Under the pieces are notes generated by a model. The model was not told the origin of the DNA and did not search any database. It worked only from the letters and a program-made list of their open reading frames with translations. From positions 62,001-126,000 of the forward strand of contig DAIDKE010000002.1 in the NCBI GenBank assembly GCA_027450165.1: a stretch of DNA of 64,000 nucleotides, given 5' to 3'. This document shows, piece by piece, positions 42,177-49,450 of this stretch (the stretch's first letter is position 1; every line of letters starts with the position of its first letter). The translations under genes and the position numbers were made by a program. Origin of the DNA: Candidatus Saccharimonadota bacterium. GTDB taxonomy: Bacteria; Patescibacteriota; Saccharimonadia; Saccharimonadales; Saccharimonadaceae.

Positions 42177-42328
42177 TCGAATAGGTGGTACACGTAAATC
42201 TTAGGCCAATTTCAGCTTAGGCTGTGATTAGTCCAAGGTCGATAACCACTTGAAGCTTAAAAACCCGATGGGCATGGATGCCCATATTTTTGTGCAGGGA
42301 CCAATCCGACAACACAAGGAGCGCGGTA
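42177..42328 (+). promoter_or_regulatory. Long 5' leader with attenuator-like hairpin upstream of GT2
   Basis: About 145 nt between promoter and GTG start. GGTGGT (near 42185) and ACCAC (near 42246) can close a multi-stem domain. Further on ATGGGCAT/ATGCCCAT (42270-42287) is a perfect hairpin followed by ATTTTTG, resembling an intrinsic terminator before the gene. The arrangement fits a riboswitch or attenuator, class unknown. Confidence 0.5.
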
Positions 42329-43504
42329 GTGGCTGCTACAGTGAGGGACAGGACACCTCAACACGTCATCGGTAAACGATCCACGAGGCTCTACCCGGTA
42401 ACCAAGACCAGCACGGTTGCACTGGTGCCGGCGTACAACGAAGAGGACTGCATCGCAGAGACGATCGAGTCGCTGATGAATCAGACAGTCCCGTTCATGT
42501 ACGTGCTCGTCATTGCCAACAACTGCAGGGATAACACAGTTGCAATCGTGCAGTCGCTGCAGTCGGTGTATGGCGAGGACAAGCTGAGGCTGATCGTGAT
42601 GGAAAAGAACGACGGTCTCAAGGCGGGAGCGCTCAACGAAGGCTTTCGCTACGTCGTGACTCACGGCGAACGACCCCACTTCATCTTTTCGATGGACGGT
42701 GACACGATCATCCACGAGAAGATGCTCGAAGAGGGCGTCAAGAAGTTCGCTCGGGAGCCAAAAACCGGTGGAATCTGCTCCGCTTACCGAACCATGCCGC
42801 TCGAGCGTTTCGAGCGGAGTGGCAAGGTGGGCTGGATCAAGAGGTTCCTCTGGCGGCAGCAGAACATCGAGTTCTCGCTCGCCAACGCCTGGCGAACTGA
42901 GACATACAAGAGTGCACGTGTTCTGCCGGGGGTTTCGACCCTTTACAGAACCGGCGCACTTGAACAGGTCGGCATGTTGCCGGAGCACGAAGGCCCCTGG
43001 GTCGTCAACAACCGTGTCGAGGACTACATCCTCACACTGGAGCTCAAAGACCTGGGATGGGGCGTCAAGTCCTACCAGGACATGATCAGCTGGAGCGACG
43101 TCCCGCTGGACCTCGTGACGCTGCGAAATCAGCGCCTGCGGTGGTACAGCGGTACGGTCGACGTGATTCGTCAGCGTGGACTGCGCAAGCACTCGCGCTA
43201 CGAGTTGTTCACGATCTGGCTGCTCATGCTCAACCTGGTTGCCCGAGTGTCTCTGGTTAGCGGCTACTTGGCGCTGATGGTAACAGGAATCCCGATCCAG
43301 TGGGTGACCTGGTGCCTTCTGTTGCCTGTCGTCGCTTCGGCAACACAGCTGCACCGGCTGCACAAGTACGGTGACCAGCTCGACTTCTGGCAGTACTTCT
43401 TCACCGGAACACTTCTGGTGGTGGAGTTGTACGCGTTGTACAGGGAGACCCTGTACGCGCGTGCTATCTGGCAGAGCTACTACCGTCCCAACCGGGGCTG
43501 GTAG
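42329..43504 (+). CDS. Processive-type GT2 glycosyltransferase (GC-rich cassette)
   Basis: 391 residues. The catalytic domain has LVPAYNEEDCI, the DxD-type FSMDGDTIIHE, the acceptor-site NNRVEDYILTLE (ED) and QRLRWYSGT (QxxRW). These are the four conserved sites of polysaccharide synthases such as cellulose, hyaluronan or poly-GlcNAc synthases. Three C-terminal membrane segments follow (about 295-375). Start at GTG 42329, 7 nt after AAGGAG; a longer frame runs through the attenuator. Third codon positions are mainly G/C, unlike GH16 beside it. Probably exports a polymer. Confidence 0.88.
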   Translation: MAATVRDRTPQHVIGKRSTRLYPVTKTSTVALVPAYNEEDCIAETIESLMNQTVPFMYVLVIANNCRDNTVAIVQSLQSVYGEDKLRLIVMEKNDGLKAGALNEGFRYVVTHGERPHFIFSMDGDTIIHEKMLEEGVKKFAREPKTGGICSAYRTMPLERFERSGKVGWIKRFLWRQQNIEFSLANAWRTETYKSARVLPGVSTLYRTGALEQVGMLPEHEGPWVVNNRVEDYILTLELKDLGWGVKSYQDMISWSDVPLDLVTLRNQRLRWYSGTVDVIRQRGLRKHSRYELFTIWLLMLNLVARVSLVSGYLALMVTGIPIQWVTWCLLLPVVASATQLHRLHKYGDQLDFWQYFFTGTLLVVELYALYRETLYARAIWQSYYRPNRGW

Positions 43505-43528
43505 GCGACAATAGAGGTAGGAGGGCGC

Positions 43529-43753
43529 TTGCTGTACACAGCTCGGATCGGTGCGTCCGGGGCGGGGGCCACTGCGTTGGTCGCCATTCCGGCGTATTAC
43601 GCGCACAACTCGTTGCTTTGGCGCGGGTTGTTCGTATGGATCGTGGTCGGGGCGCTGATCGTCTCGATTTCGATCGTCCGGTTCTGGATCGGTCACCGTC
43701 ACTTCCTCATGGAGCGGCGGATTGCCGAGCACCAGACCGTCATGACCAGCTAG
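43529..43753 (+). CDS. Small membrane protein after GT2
   Basis: 74 residues with two hydrophobic segments (ATALVAIPAYYA and LFVWIVVGALIVSISIVRFW) and a basic C-terminal tail (RRIAEHQTVMTS). Start is TTG at 43529 behind GGTAGGAGG. It lies 24 bp after GT2 and before the shared terminator, so it is probably an accessory subunit of the synthase, comparable in size and place to small partners of GT2 synthases. No family recognised. Confidence 0.65.
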   Translation: MLYTARIGASGAGATALVAIPAYYAHNSLLWRGLFVWIVVGALIVSISIVRFWIGHRHFLMERRIAEHQTVMTS

Positions 43754-43774
43754 CCGATGGCATCCATACCACAC

Positions 43775-43815
43775 CCCGCCAGGGGTGACTCGCAAGTTTG
43801 AGTCCCCCTGGCGGG
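43775..43815 (+). terminator. Two-tier GC-rich terminator of the GT2 cassette
   Basis: Outer arms CCCGCCAGGGG (43775-43785) and CCCCTGGCGGG (43805-43815), inner arms GACTC/GAGTC. No T-tract follows. Confidence 0.78.
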
Positions 43816-43960
43816 TCTGGTAGCCCATTGAGCGTCGGAATAAGTGCTGCCTTTAGGCCGCTTTTCCGAAGCTTCTGTTTGCTTACGTAAATGTGTGTTT
43901 ACGCCGATGATTCCAAAAGGATGAAAAGCATAACAAGATAATTCATTGATTATAAAACAA
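43816..43960. other. Intergenic DNA between two GC-rich cassettes
   Basis: About 145 bp that become AT-rich to the right. A TTACGTAAA/TTTACG palindromic stretch (near 43883-43902) is visible. No gene or promoter is convincing. Confidence 0.3.
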
Positions 43961-44010
43961 GCCCTATAGGTACGGCGCCACTATTCAAGTGGGCTGCATA
44001 CGTATAGGGC
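43961..44010 (-). terminator. Terminator of the 82-aa membrane protein gene
   Basis: 8-bp arms GCCCTATA/TATAGGGC enclose a 34-nt insert; on the minus strand it is followed by TTGTTTTATAA, almost the same tail as that of the thyA terminator. Confidence 0.7.
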
Positions 44011-44026
44011 TGACACCGCCTGGCGT

Positions 44027-44275
44027 TCACTCGTTGTGGTCGTAGAAGTAACGCCCCTTGACCGAGTCGTCGGCGATCAGGTCGATAGCCCAGAAGACGA
44101 CCAGGATAACAAGCGACGCCCACCATCCGTAGTGCTCCCAGAACAACTCCTGACCGTAGTGGTTGAAAAGCTGGATTACGAAGTACCCAAGCTCCACTAC
44201 CACGACTGCGGCGACGAGCTGCTTGATAAAAGACCAGAGCAGCCTCTTCAGACGTTGGCGTTTCAGTGTACTCAC
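44027..44275 (-). CDS. Small membrane protein (GC-rich cassette)
   Basis: 82 residues: a basic N-terminus (LKRQRLKRLLW), two hydrophobic segments (LVAAVVVVELGYFVIQLF and WWASLVILVVFWAIDLI), and an acidic tail. Start is GTG at 44275. Codons end mostly in G/C. No family recognised. It has its own promoter and terminator, so it is a separate unit from the GT2 cassette on the other strand. Confidence 0.62.
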   Translation of the reverse strand: MSTLKRQRLKRLLWSFIKQLVAAVVVVELGYFVIQLFNHYGQELFWEHYGWWASLVILVVFWAIDLIADDSVKGRYFYDHNE

Positions 44276-44310
44276 CTGCTTCCGTGTCGATGTAACTGCG
44301 GTGTGGCTGT

Positions 44311-44338
44311 ATTATAACACTTAATTTAAAAAAGTAAA
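44311..44338 (-). promoter_or_regulatory. Promoter of the 82-aa gene
   Basis: Minus strand TTTACT (complement of 44333-44338), 16-bp spacer, TATAAT (complement of 44311-44316). The leader is about 35 nt. Confidence 0.65.
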
Positions 44339-44345
44339 TACAGGC

Positions 44346-46415
44346 TTAAAAAGCTGGGTTTGGAATTATTTCTCCGGTATCGTCCCACACATTGCCAGAC
44401 CACGAGTCGAAGTTTGCCAGCGGTTCGTTGATGTGCAGCGGTCCATAGGCAAAATCACGCAGGAAGTGGTTGTTAGTAACAGTATAGCCAGCTTGATGAT
44501 ATTGTCCGTTGTTACCGTCGACGATAGCCAGAGTAAAACCACCGCCATCTAATAGGTTCTTATCAATTGTGATTGGTCCAGTACCGTCAGGACCTAAATC
44601 AGGTGCAAAAAACAGTGCCGAGTTTCCGCCTAAGCCGTTAATGTTGTTATGCCGGACAATTATATTACTGGAACCGTTCTGCATCTGTCCGCCGTCTGAA
44701 TGTGAGCCCGTACCAGGTGTGAAGTTGTGTATATAAGAGTCTTCAAGGTCGGTGTTGTCGCCGAGTTTTACGCCATCTCCTAGCATATCGTGGATATTAA
44801 GGTTATATCCCTTCCAATTCGTGTATCCGACAGCCGTTTCGTCGATATTATAAAACTCTGAATTTCGAATTGTCGCATCACCGCTATAGACGCCAATTCC
44901 CGGTGTTGAGTCGTGAATCTTGCTATTTTCGATAGTAACATTGTTGGCCCGAACGTTGACTGTTCCTGTAACATCCATATTATAAAGCGTCATGTTGTCG
45001 TGCGTTATTGTCAGTGAGCCGTGGTATGGAATTAAGGTTGACCCTGGTGCGACGCCCGTGCAAGTTGCGTCTGGAAACGCTGGATATGCCGGACAGGCGG
45101 CAAAGGATGTTGGCGCCGAAACAACTGTTGATGGTGAGAACGTTGCATCCACCCAATAGTTGGCGTTTTGGTAATTACTTTGCGGAAACGTTGGAGATGC
45201 GGCGTAATCGTAAACACTAGCAGTACCAGTCTCGGATGGCGAAGCGACCACGAGATATTGACTTGAAAAATAAGATGAATTGAAAAAGCTTGACGTCGCC
45301 GCATAATTACCGTTTGGCGCATAATAAGATACTATGTAATCTGTGCCGGCTGTGACTTGCACGGGCGTATTAAATCGCGCCGCCTGCCAACCGGTGGCCG
45401 ATTCATTGGTAAAAGTTACACTTCCCAAATTTGTGCCAGAAGTGGTCCACAGATTACCGACGTGCGTACCATTGTTGCCTGTATCTTTATAAAACCTGAC
45501 ACCTGTAATATATCCGTCGACCGACGGCCTAATGCGCAGCCCAACCTCGATGCCGTTATTGTCGGCTGCCGCTGTTGTGGGCGGTGTGTCCGTGTTATTG
45601 AATATTGTAATATCTGCCAGAGTAACCGTAACAGGTTGACTTGAGTCTGAAACGTTGCCAGCGACGTCGTATGCGGTAACAGCGTAGGAATAAGCGTCGC
45701 CAGGCAGAGCATTAGTGTCCGTAAAACTAGTTCCAGTAGTAGTTGCCAGCTTTTGTCCTCCGCGCCATATCTGATAACCTGCGACGCCGACATTGTCGGT
45801 CGCAGCCGACCAAGTTAACCGTACGTCGTGCTCGGCCGATTGCTCAACTGTAAAATTGGTTGGCTTTGTTGGTGGCGTGGTGTCGCTAGGTTGACCCAAA
45901 ATAGGTGTCGTTATAGGAGCTATTTTCTTGACTAGGCTTGCCGAGCTAGAGTTTTGGTCTGTCGTTTGGGGCGTATTGCCGCTAGCATCTGAAGCCTTTG
46001 CTGCGACATTAAAACTATACACCTTAGGCTGACTGGCGTTACCGGAGGCGTCGTAAGCGATAATAGTTAACTCATGTTTGCCGGGTGACAGCGAAGAAAT
46101 ATCGATGGTTGCACTGAACGGACTGGCATAGCTAACCGCAGCAAGTTGACCGTCGACACGGTATTCTACTTTTCCGATGTTATTGCTATCACCGGTATCT
46201 ATGGCCACATTCAGTGAAGTTGACTGAGCAACCGATAAGTCAACCGATGAGCTTAGGCTTACTACTGGCGGTGCGACATTATTCTTTGTCGTGGTTGATA
46301 CAGAATCCTTTTTATTAGTATGCGAAGTCGTGGCGGCGACAACCAACCAGCCGACGCAAAAAATAACTAGGAGTGAAATAAGGAGTCGGACATTTTTTGT
46401 TTTTTTCGACACCAT
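44346..46415 (-). CDS. Surface protein: Ig-like, fibronectin III, DUF4082 and beta-helix domains
   Basis: 689 residues. One N-terminal membrane segment (LLISLLVIFCVGWLVVAA), an Ig-like domain (about 50-140), a fibronectin type III domain (about 180-265, DTTPPTKPTNFTVEQ to YSYAVTAYDVAGNVS), a DUF4082 domain (about 270-425, IRPSVDGYITGVRFYKD) and a right-handed parallel beta-helix (about 460-680) with repeated N/D-x-T/I-I-x-N turns. The beta-helix resembles pectate-lyase or polysaccharide-epimerase folds; no catalytic set is identified. Probably a cell-anchored glycan-binding or -cutting protein. TATAAT lies 9 nt before the ATG. Confidence 0.88.
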   Translation of the reverse strand: MVSKKTKNVRLLISLLVIFCVGWLVVAATTSHTNKKDSVSTTTKNNVAPPVVSLSSSVDLSVAQSTSLNVAIDTGDSNNIGKVEYRVDGQLAAVSYASPFSATIDISSLSPGKHELTIIAYDASGNASQPKVYSFNVAAKASDASGNTPQTTDQNSSSASLVKKIAPITTPILGQPSDTTPPTKPTNFTVEQSAEHDVRLTWSAATDNVGVAGYQIWRGGQKLATTTGTSFTDTNALPGDAYSYAVTAYDVAGNVSDSSQPVTVTLADITIFNNTDTPPTTAAADNNGIEVGLRIRPSVDGYITGVRFYKDTGNNGTHVGNLWTTSGTNLGSVTFTNESATGWQAARFNTPVQVTAGTDYIVSYYAPNGNYAATSSFFNSSYFSSQYLVVASPSETGTASVYDYAASPTFPQSNYQNANYWVDATFSPSTVVSAPTSFAACPAYPAFPDATCTGVAPGSTLIPYHGSLTITHDNMTLYNMDVTGTVNVRANNVTIENSKIHDSTPGIGVYSGDATIRNSEFYNIDETAVGYTNWKGYNLNIHDMLGDGVKLGDNTDLEDSYIHNFTPGTGSHSDGGQMQNGSSNIIVRHNNINGLGGNSALFFAPDLGPDGTGPITIDKNLLDGGGFTLAIVDGNNGQYHQAGYTVTNNHFLRDFAYGPLHINEPLANFDSWSGNVWDDTGEIIPNPAF

Positions 46416-46594
46416 GATGTGACTATTATAACATTACATATTTGAAATTAACTATTTTTTGCCGTCGCCTAAGTGCTTACTGGCGACGCTTAAGGCAAAT
46501 AAATAAGACCTAATATTCCGAATACTACTGATGACCAAATAAATACGCGTGTTGCTATTTTTTGCATATATTAATTATACCATTATCCCTGGTG
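46416..46594. other. Intergenic region
   Basis: Holds the TATAAT box of the surface-protein gene (complement of 46425-46430) and a GCGTCGCC/GGCGACG hairpin (about 46461-46490) that may end DoxX-gene transcripts. Nothing else is supported. Confidence 0.35.
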
Positions 46595-46981
46595 TTACAT
46601 AGTGCTATACGCGCCAGCGCCAAATAAGACAATCACGCCGCAAAGCGCAAAAAGCATCAGATCATATTCCCAGCCGCCGCGACTTGCCCAATAAGGGCTG
46701 TGCCACTTAAAGATATGTAGCGACATTGTCGAAATCATCAGAAGCATTAAGCCAAGCGCCGCCAGCTGCGGCAACACACCAAAAACCAGCCCCAGTGCGC
46801 CGGCGAATTCAGCCGTTGCCACAAAATAACCCACCGGCACCGAGACGCTGTTTTCGCGAGCGAATTTTTTAATGTTTTTGAATTTTTTACGCGAACTTAC
46901 GAAAAATGTTAAACCAACGACCAGGCGTATTAACAGAAGTAACGCCGAATAAACAAATGCCGGATATTGGTTCGATAACAT
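46595..46981 (-). CDS. DoxX-family membrane protein
   Basis: 128 residues with four hydrophobic segments. The first helix LLLIRLVVGLTFFVSSRKKF and VGYFVATAEFAGALGLVFGV follow the DoxX pattern. Family members work in quinone- or thiosulfate-linked redox and in methylamine dehydrogenase maturation; here the function is open. An extended -10 box TGCTAAACT lies 6 nt before the ATG, so leaderless. Confidence 0.82.
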   Translation of the reverse strand: MLSNQYPAFVYSALLLLIRLVVGLTFFVSSRKKFKNIKKFARENSVSVPVGYFVATAEFAGALGLVFGVLPQLAALGLMLLMISTMSLHIFKWHSPYWASRGGWEYDLMLFALCGVIVLFGAGAYSTM

Positions 46982-47005
46982 GGTTATAGTTTAGCACTGT
47001 TTGGC

Positions 47006-47036
47006 GGGGCGTCGCATCGAAAGGTGGGATGCCCCC
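47006..47036 (-). terminator. Hairpin after the 47043 gene
   Basis: GGGGC and GCATC pair with GATGC and CCCC across an internal 3-nt bulge. No T-run follows. Confidence 0.45.
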
Positions 47037-47042
47037 ACTAGT

Positions 47043-47396
47043 CTATAGAGCGGTTTGATTATACCACCCTGGGTTGGTGACCTCTCTAAATCCTGGCGGT
47101 GTGCTACCGAAGTCATATTGATAGGTATACTCATGTCTATCTACTAATGAACCTTGGTCAATGCGAGCCCGTACAACATCTTGAGCCTGTGCTTCAAAAT
47201 CTGCTGCCTGAGTATGTATTTGACGCAGGGACTCTTCGATAACGCTTACGGCGAAGATAAACGGATATACTTCGTTGTCGTCCTTCTTCGCTAGAATTTT
47301 TGTAAAACGAAAAAAGCCCCCGGCAACGAGTAAGGTATTATTAAATCCGTCACCATTAATGAAGATTTTGTGCCCATTGTATTCTTCATAATCCAT
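47043..47396 (-). CDS. Hypothetical protein
   Basis: 117 residues, soluble. It has a beta-rich N-terminal half (GHKIFINGDGFNNTLLVAGGFFRF), a helix (VIEESLRQIHTQAADFEAQAQ) and a Tyr-rich end (HEYTYQYDFGSTPPGF). Not recognised. GGGAG lies 8 nt before the ATG. One of three unrelated hypothetical genes of AT-rich composition between DoxX and tRNA-Trp. Confidence 0.6.
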   Translation of the reverse strand: MDYEEYNGHKIFINGDGFNNTLLVAGGFFRFTKILAKKDDNEVYPFIFAVSVIEESLRQIHTQAADFEAQAQDVVRARIDQGSLVDRHEYTYQYDFGSTPPGFREVTNPGWYNQTAL

Positions 47397-47459
47397 AAAA
47401 GTACTCCCGTATATTATGACTCTTTATGCTCGTCGTTTATTCGTAGATGGACTTAGATG

Positions 47460-48014
47460 CTATATATATTTATCGATATCGTTTACGAACAGCCTTAGTA
47501 TGTCGCCCTTCTTAATTTTTGATTTGCCGTGCCCGAGGTCTCGCCTTATTGCCAGCATTAACTCCTCTAGTTGGAAAAGTGTCTTATAAGTTTTGTCGTC
47601 AGGATCAATAGGTGTAACGCGCAATACCCCCCACTTAGCAACAACTTCATTCGAACCATATGACAAAAACAAGGGTGTTTTATTAATAAAGAATTCTTGA
47701 ATTTCTTTTTGCGTGGGATTATTTACGATGTCATTTTTGCCTAATATTCTAAGATACAACTTAAAAACATCATTATATAGTTCGACCTTCTGGGAGCGAA
47801 GCGACTGATCAGTGAGTTGCTTCATTTGAATTGATTTGTTTGTTAATACGGTCACGACTGCTACTACTATCAATGCTACACCTGAAATAATACTCGCCTG
47901 AAGCGGCTGAGCTAGTTTTAGAAAAGCTTGAGCCAAAATATTACCGACAATAAGAACGGCTATAGCAGCTAGTGTTATAGCTAAAAATCCCATTAATAGT
48001 AGACTTTTTTTCAT
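47460..48014 (-). CDS. Hypothetical membrane protein with soluble C-terminal domain
   Basis: 184 residues. Two hydrophobic helices (MGFLAITLAAIAVLIVG, IISGVALIVVAVVTVL), a short linker and a helical domain with ELYNDVFKLYLRILG and FLSYGSNEVVAKWGVLR. The latter resembles a widespread uncharacterised family in which an YNxF segment is followed by WGSDEV. Function unknown. Start at ATG 48014, 7 nt after TATGAT. AT-rich compared with flanking core genes. Confidence 0.6.
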   Translation of the reverse strand: MKKSLLLMGFLAITLAAIAVLIVGNILAQAFLKLAQPLQASIISGVALIVVAVVTVLTNKSIQMKQLTDQSLRSQKVELYNDVFKLYLRILGKNDIVNNPTQKEIQEFFINKTPLFLSYGSNEVVAKWGVLRVTPIDPDDKTYKTLFQLEELMLAIRRDLGHGKSKIKKGDILRLFVNDIDKYI

Positions 48015-48069
48015 AAAACACATCATACACTTTATGATAAAAGTAGTATAGGTATTGGAAATATTCACC

Positions 48070-48207
48070 TGTATTTAGCGCGGTAAATATAAGCACTAAT
48101 AATTAACTATGAATAAATCTCCGACAATGAGGTAAGTTAGTTTTGCTACTTTAACAGGACGCTAGGGATGGGAATATAATTTTTAACGATGAACTTAAGC
48201 GTGCACG
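48070..48207. other. AT-rich intergenic stretch
   Basis: 138 bp without a gene. It follows the stop of the HEPN-like gene; I see no clear hairpin. Confidence 0.3.
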
Positions 48208-48957
48208 CTAAACTCTTGCCTCAACTTCTCCGGTCACTTTGTTGAGCGTAACACCGACTCTGTATTTTTTGGGCATAGCCTGATCGCGATTTTCCTTAGG
48301 TATCTCAAAGATGGTTAGCTGCTTACCAAACTCTTCTTGCATACAGTGGATGAATACGTCCTCGATGGCATGCCAAATATTACTAAAAATTACCTCTGCA
48401 TTCTGGAGGCTGTGCATGGGATGGCCGTCGAAAGTCGGCTCTTTTATGTTGTGCTCACCGTCGTTACGGTAGGTATATAATGCTTTCTGCCAGGTTCTTT
48501 TATCTTCTTTGATGCGCTCAGTCATTTGAGGGTCAACTTCAGGATGGGCAATCTGAAAAGCGGCGACAAGTTGATCAAAATTGACGTCTTTGTCAAAAAC
48601 ATATCCAATATCGTAGCCAAGTAACTTCATTAATTCTTGAAAGCGGCTCTTGTAAGCAACCCACAGGTGTCCGTATAGGTCTCTATACGCTTTGGTTGTC
48701 TCAAGCTCTGTTGAAAGAAAGCCTTTCGATTCGCGCAGACGCCGCAAGTCTATAAACGCCTGGCCGAGCTCTTCTGCCATAGACATGGCTAAGCCCGTTG
48801 CAGCCTCCTTTTTAATTTCAAAAGCAGTAACCGGATCATCACCGCCATCTACCTTGAGAAAAGGAAAAAAATCCAGCATAGTCATTTCGGTGCGCGCAAC
48901 CCACGGCTCACTGGCGCCAAAATCAGCAACCTTTTTAAGCTCAAGTTCAAATGGCAT
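48208..48957 (-). CDS. Hypothetical protein with HEPN-like RX4H motif
   Basis: 249 residues, mostly helical. A helix-rich core (TTKAYRDLYGHLWVAYKSRF to QKALYTY) is followed by RNDGEH, an Arg-x4-His with Asn right after Arg. That is the RX4-6H arrangement of HEPN ribonucleases and abortive-infection proteins. The C-terminal part is beta-rich. No nucleotidyltransferase or antitoxin is adjacent. The assignment rests on this motif and helix content only. TACAAT lies 6 nt before the ATG (leaderless). Confidence 0.5.
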   Translation of the reverse strand: MPFELELKKVADFGASEPWVARTEMTMLDFFPFLKVDGGDDPVTAFEIKKEAATGLAMSMAEELGQAFIDLRRLRESKGFLSTELETTKAYRDLYGHLWVAYKSRFQELMKLLGYDIGYVFDKDVNFDQLVAAFQIAHPEVDPQMTERIKEDKRTWQKALYTYRNDGEHNIKEPTFDGHPMHSLQNAEVIFSNIWHAIEDVFIHCMQEEFGKQLTIFEIPKENRDQAMPKKYRVGVTLNKVTGEVEARV

Positions 48958-49043
48958 GACAATATTGTACTACGTTTTTGGCGCTCAGAGTTATCTAGTG
49001 TCAAAAGTTTGGCGCACCACCTCTTGTACTTCAAATCAAACAA

Positions 49044-49072
49044 AAATACACCTCATTTGTAGGGGTGTATTT
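49044..49072 (-). terminator. Terminator of tRNA-Trp
   Basis: On the minus strand AAATACACC/GGTGTATTT arms with an 11-nt loop, followed by TTGTTTG, 16 nt past the encoded CCA. Confidence 0.8.
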
Positions 49073-49087
49073 CGTTAATAAGTGCTC

Positions 49088-49162
49088 TGGCAGGGGAGAC
49101 AGGACTCGAACCTGCAACCAACGGTTTTGGAGACCGCTACTCTACCATTGAGCTACTCCCCT
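49088..49162 (-). tRNA. tRNA-Trp (CCA)
   Basis: Complete cloverleaf on the minus strand: acceptor AGGGGAG/CTCCCCT, D arm with AGCTCAATGG, anticodon stem CGGTC... with loop carrying CCA, T arm GGTTCGAGTCC, discriminator G and an encoded CCA end. In the common bacterial order it sits next to secE; here about 24 kb separates them. Confidence 0.95.
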
Positions 49163-49450
49163 TTATTGCCTGTGCAATATTGTATCAAATGTCACCACCT
49201 TAGCCAAGCAGGCGTGGTGCGCGCACGGAACTTGTGGTATGTGACCTGCGTTACATAAGCCAAATCTATAATTCGACTTAGTTTTAATATATTTACCAGC
49301 CATTATAGATATAGGCTTCAACATATCCACAAGCAAAAAACTGTCGTGAAGTGTTGTAAAAGCATAAGCTGGTGTCTATAATCATGAGTGAAAGATCCAA
49401 AGAAACATAAGGAGATTCGGGAACGCTTTGCGTGACTCATTAACAGGGGT
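49163..49450. promoter_or_regulatory. Leader and promoter region of the alpha-glucan operon
   Basis: A rightward promoter: TTGTAA (49354-49359), 17-bp spacer, TATAAT (49377-49382), giving a leader of about 60 nt. In it ATGAGT (49384) and ACTCAT (49436-49441) can pair. A leftward TACAAT (complement of 49179-49184) is a candidate for tRNA-Trp. The middle 150 bp show no gene. Confidence 0.6.

Noticed and set aside
42257-43828. 523-residue reading frame on the minus strand opposite the GT2 gene
   Set aside because: It is a by-product of G/C-rich third positions of the real gene; it is rich in Arg/His/Asp without any motif, runs through the GT2 promoter and has no Shine-Dalgarno.
49384-49410. Eight-codon upstream reading frame (ATG at 49384) as a leader peptide of the alpha-glucan operon
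   Set aside because: The ATG lies 2 nt after the -10 box, before the likely transcription start, so it would not be in the mRNA.
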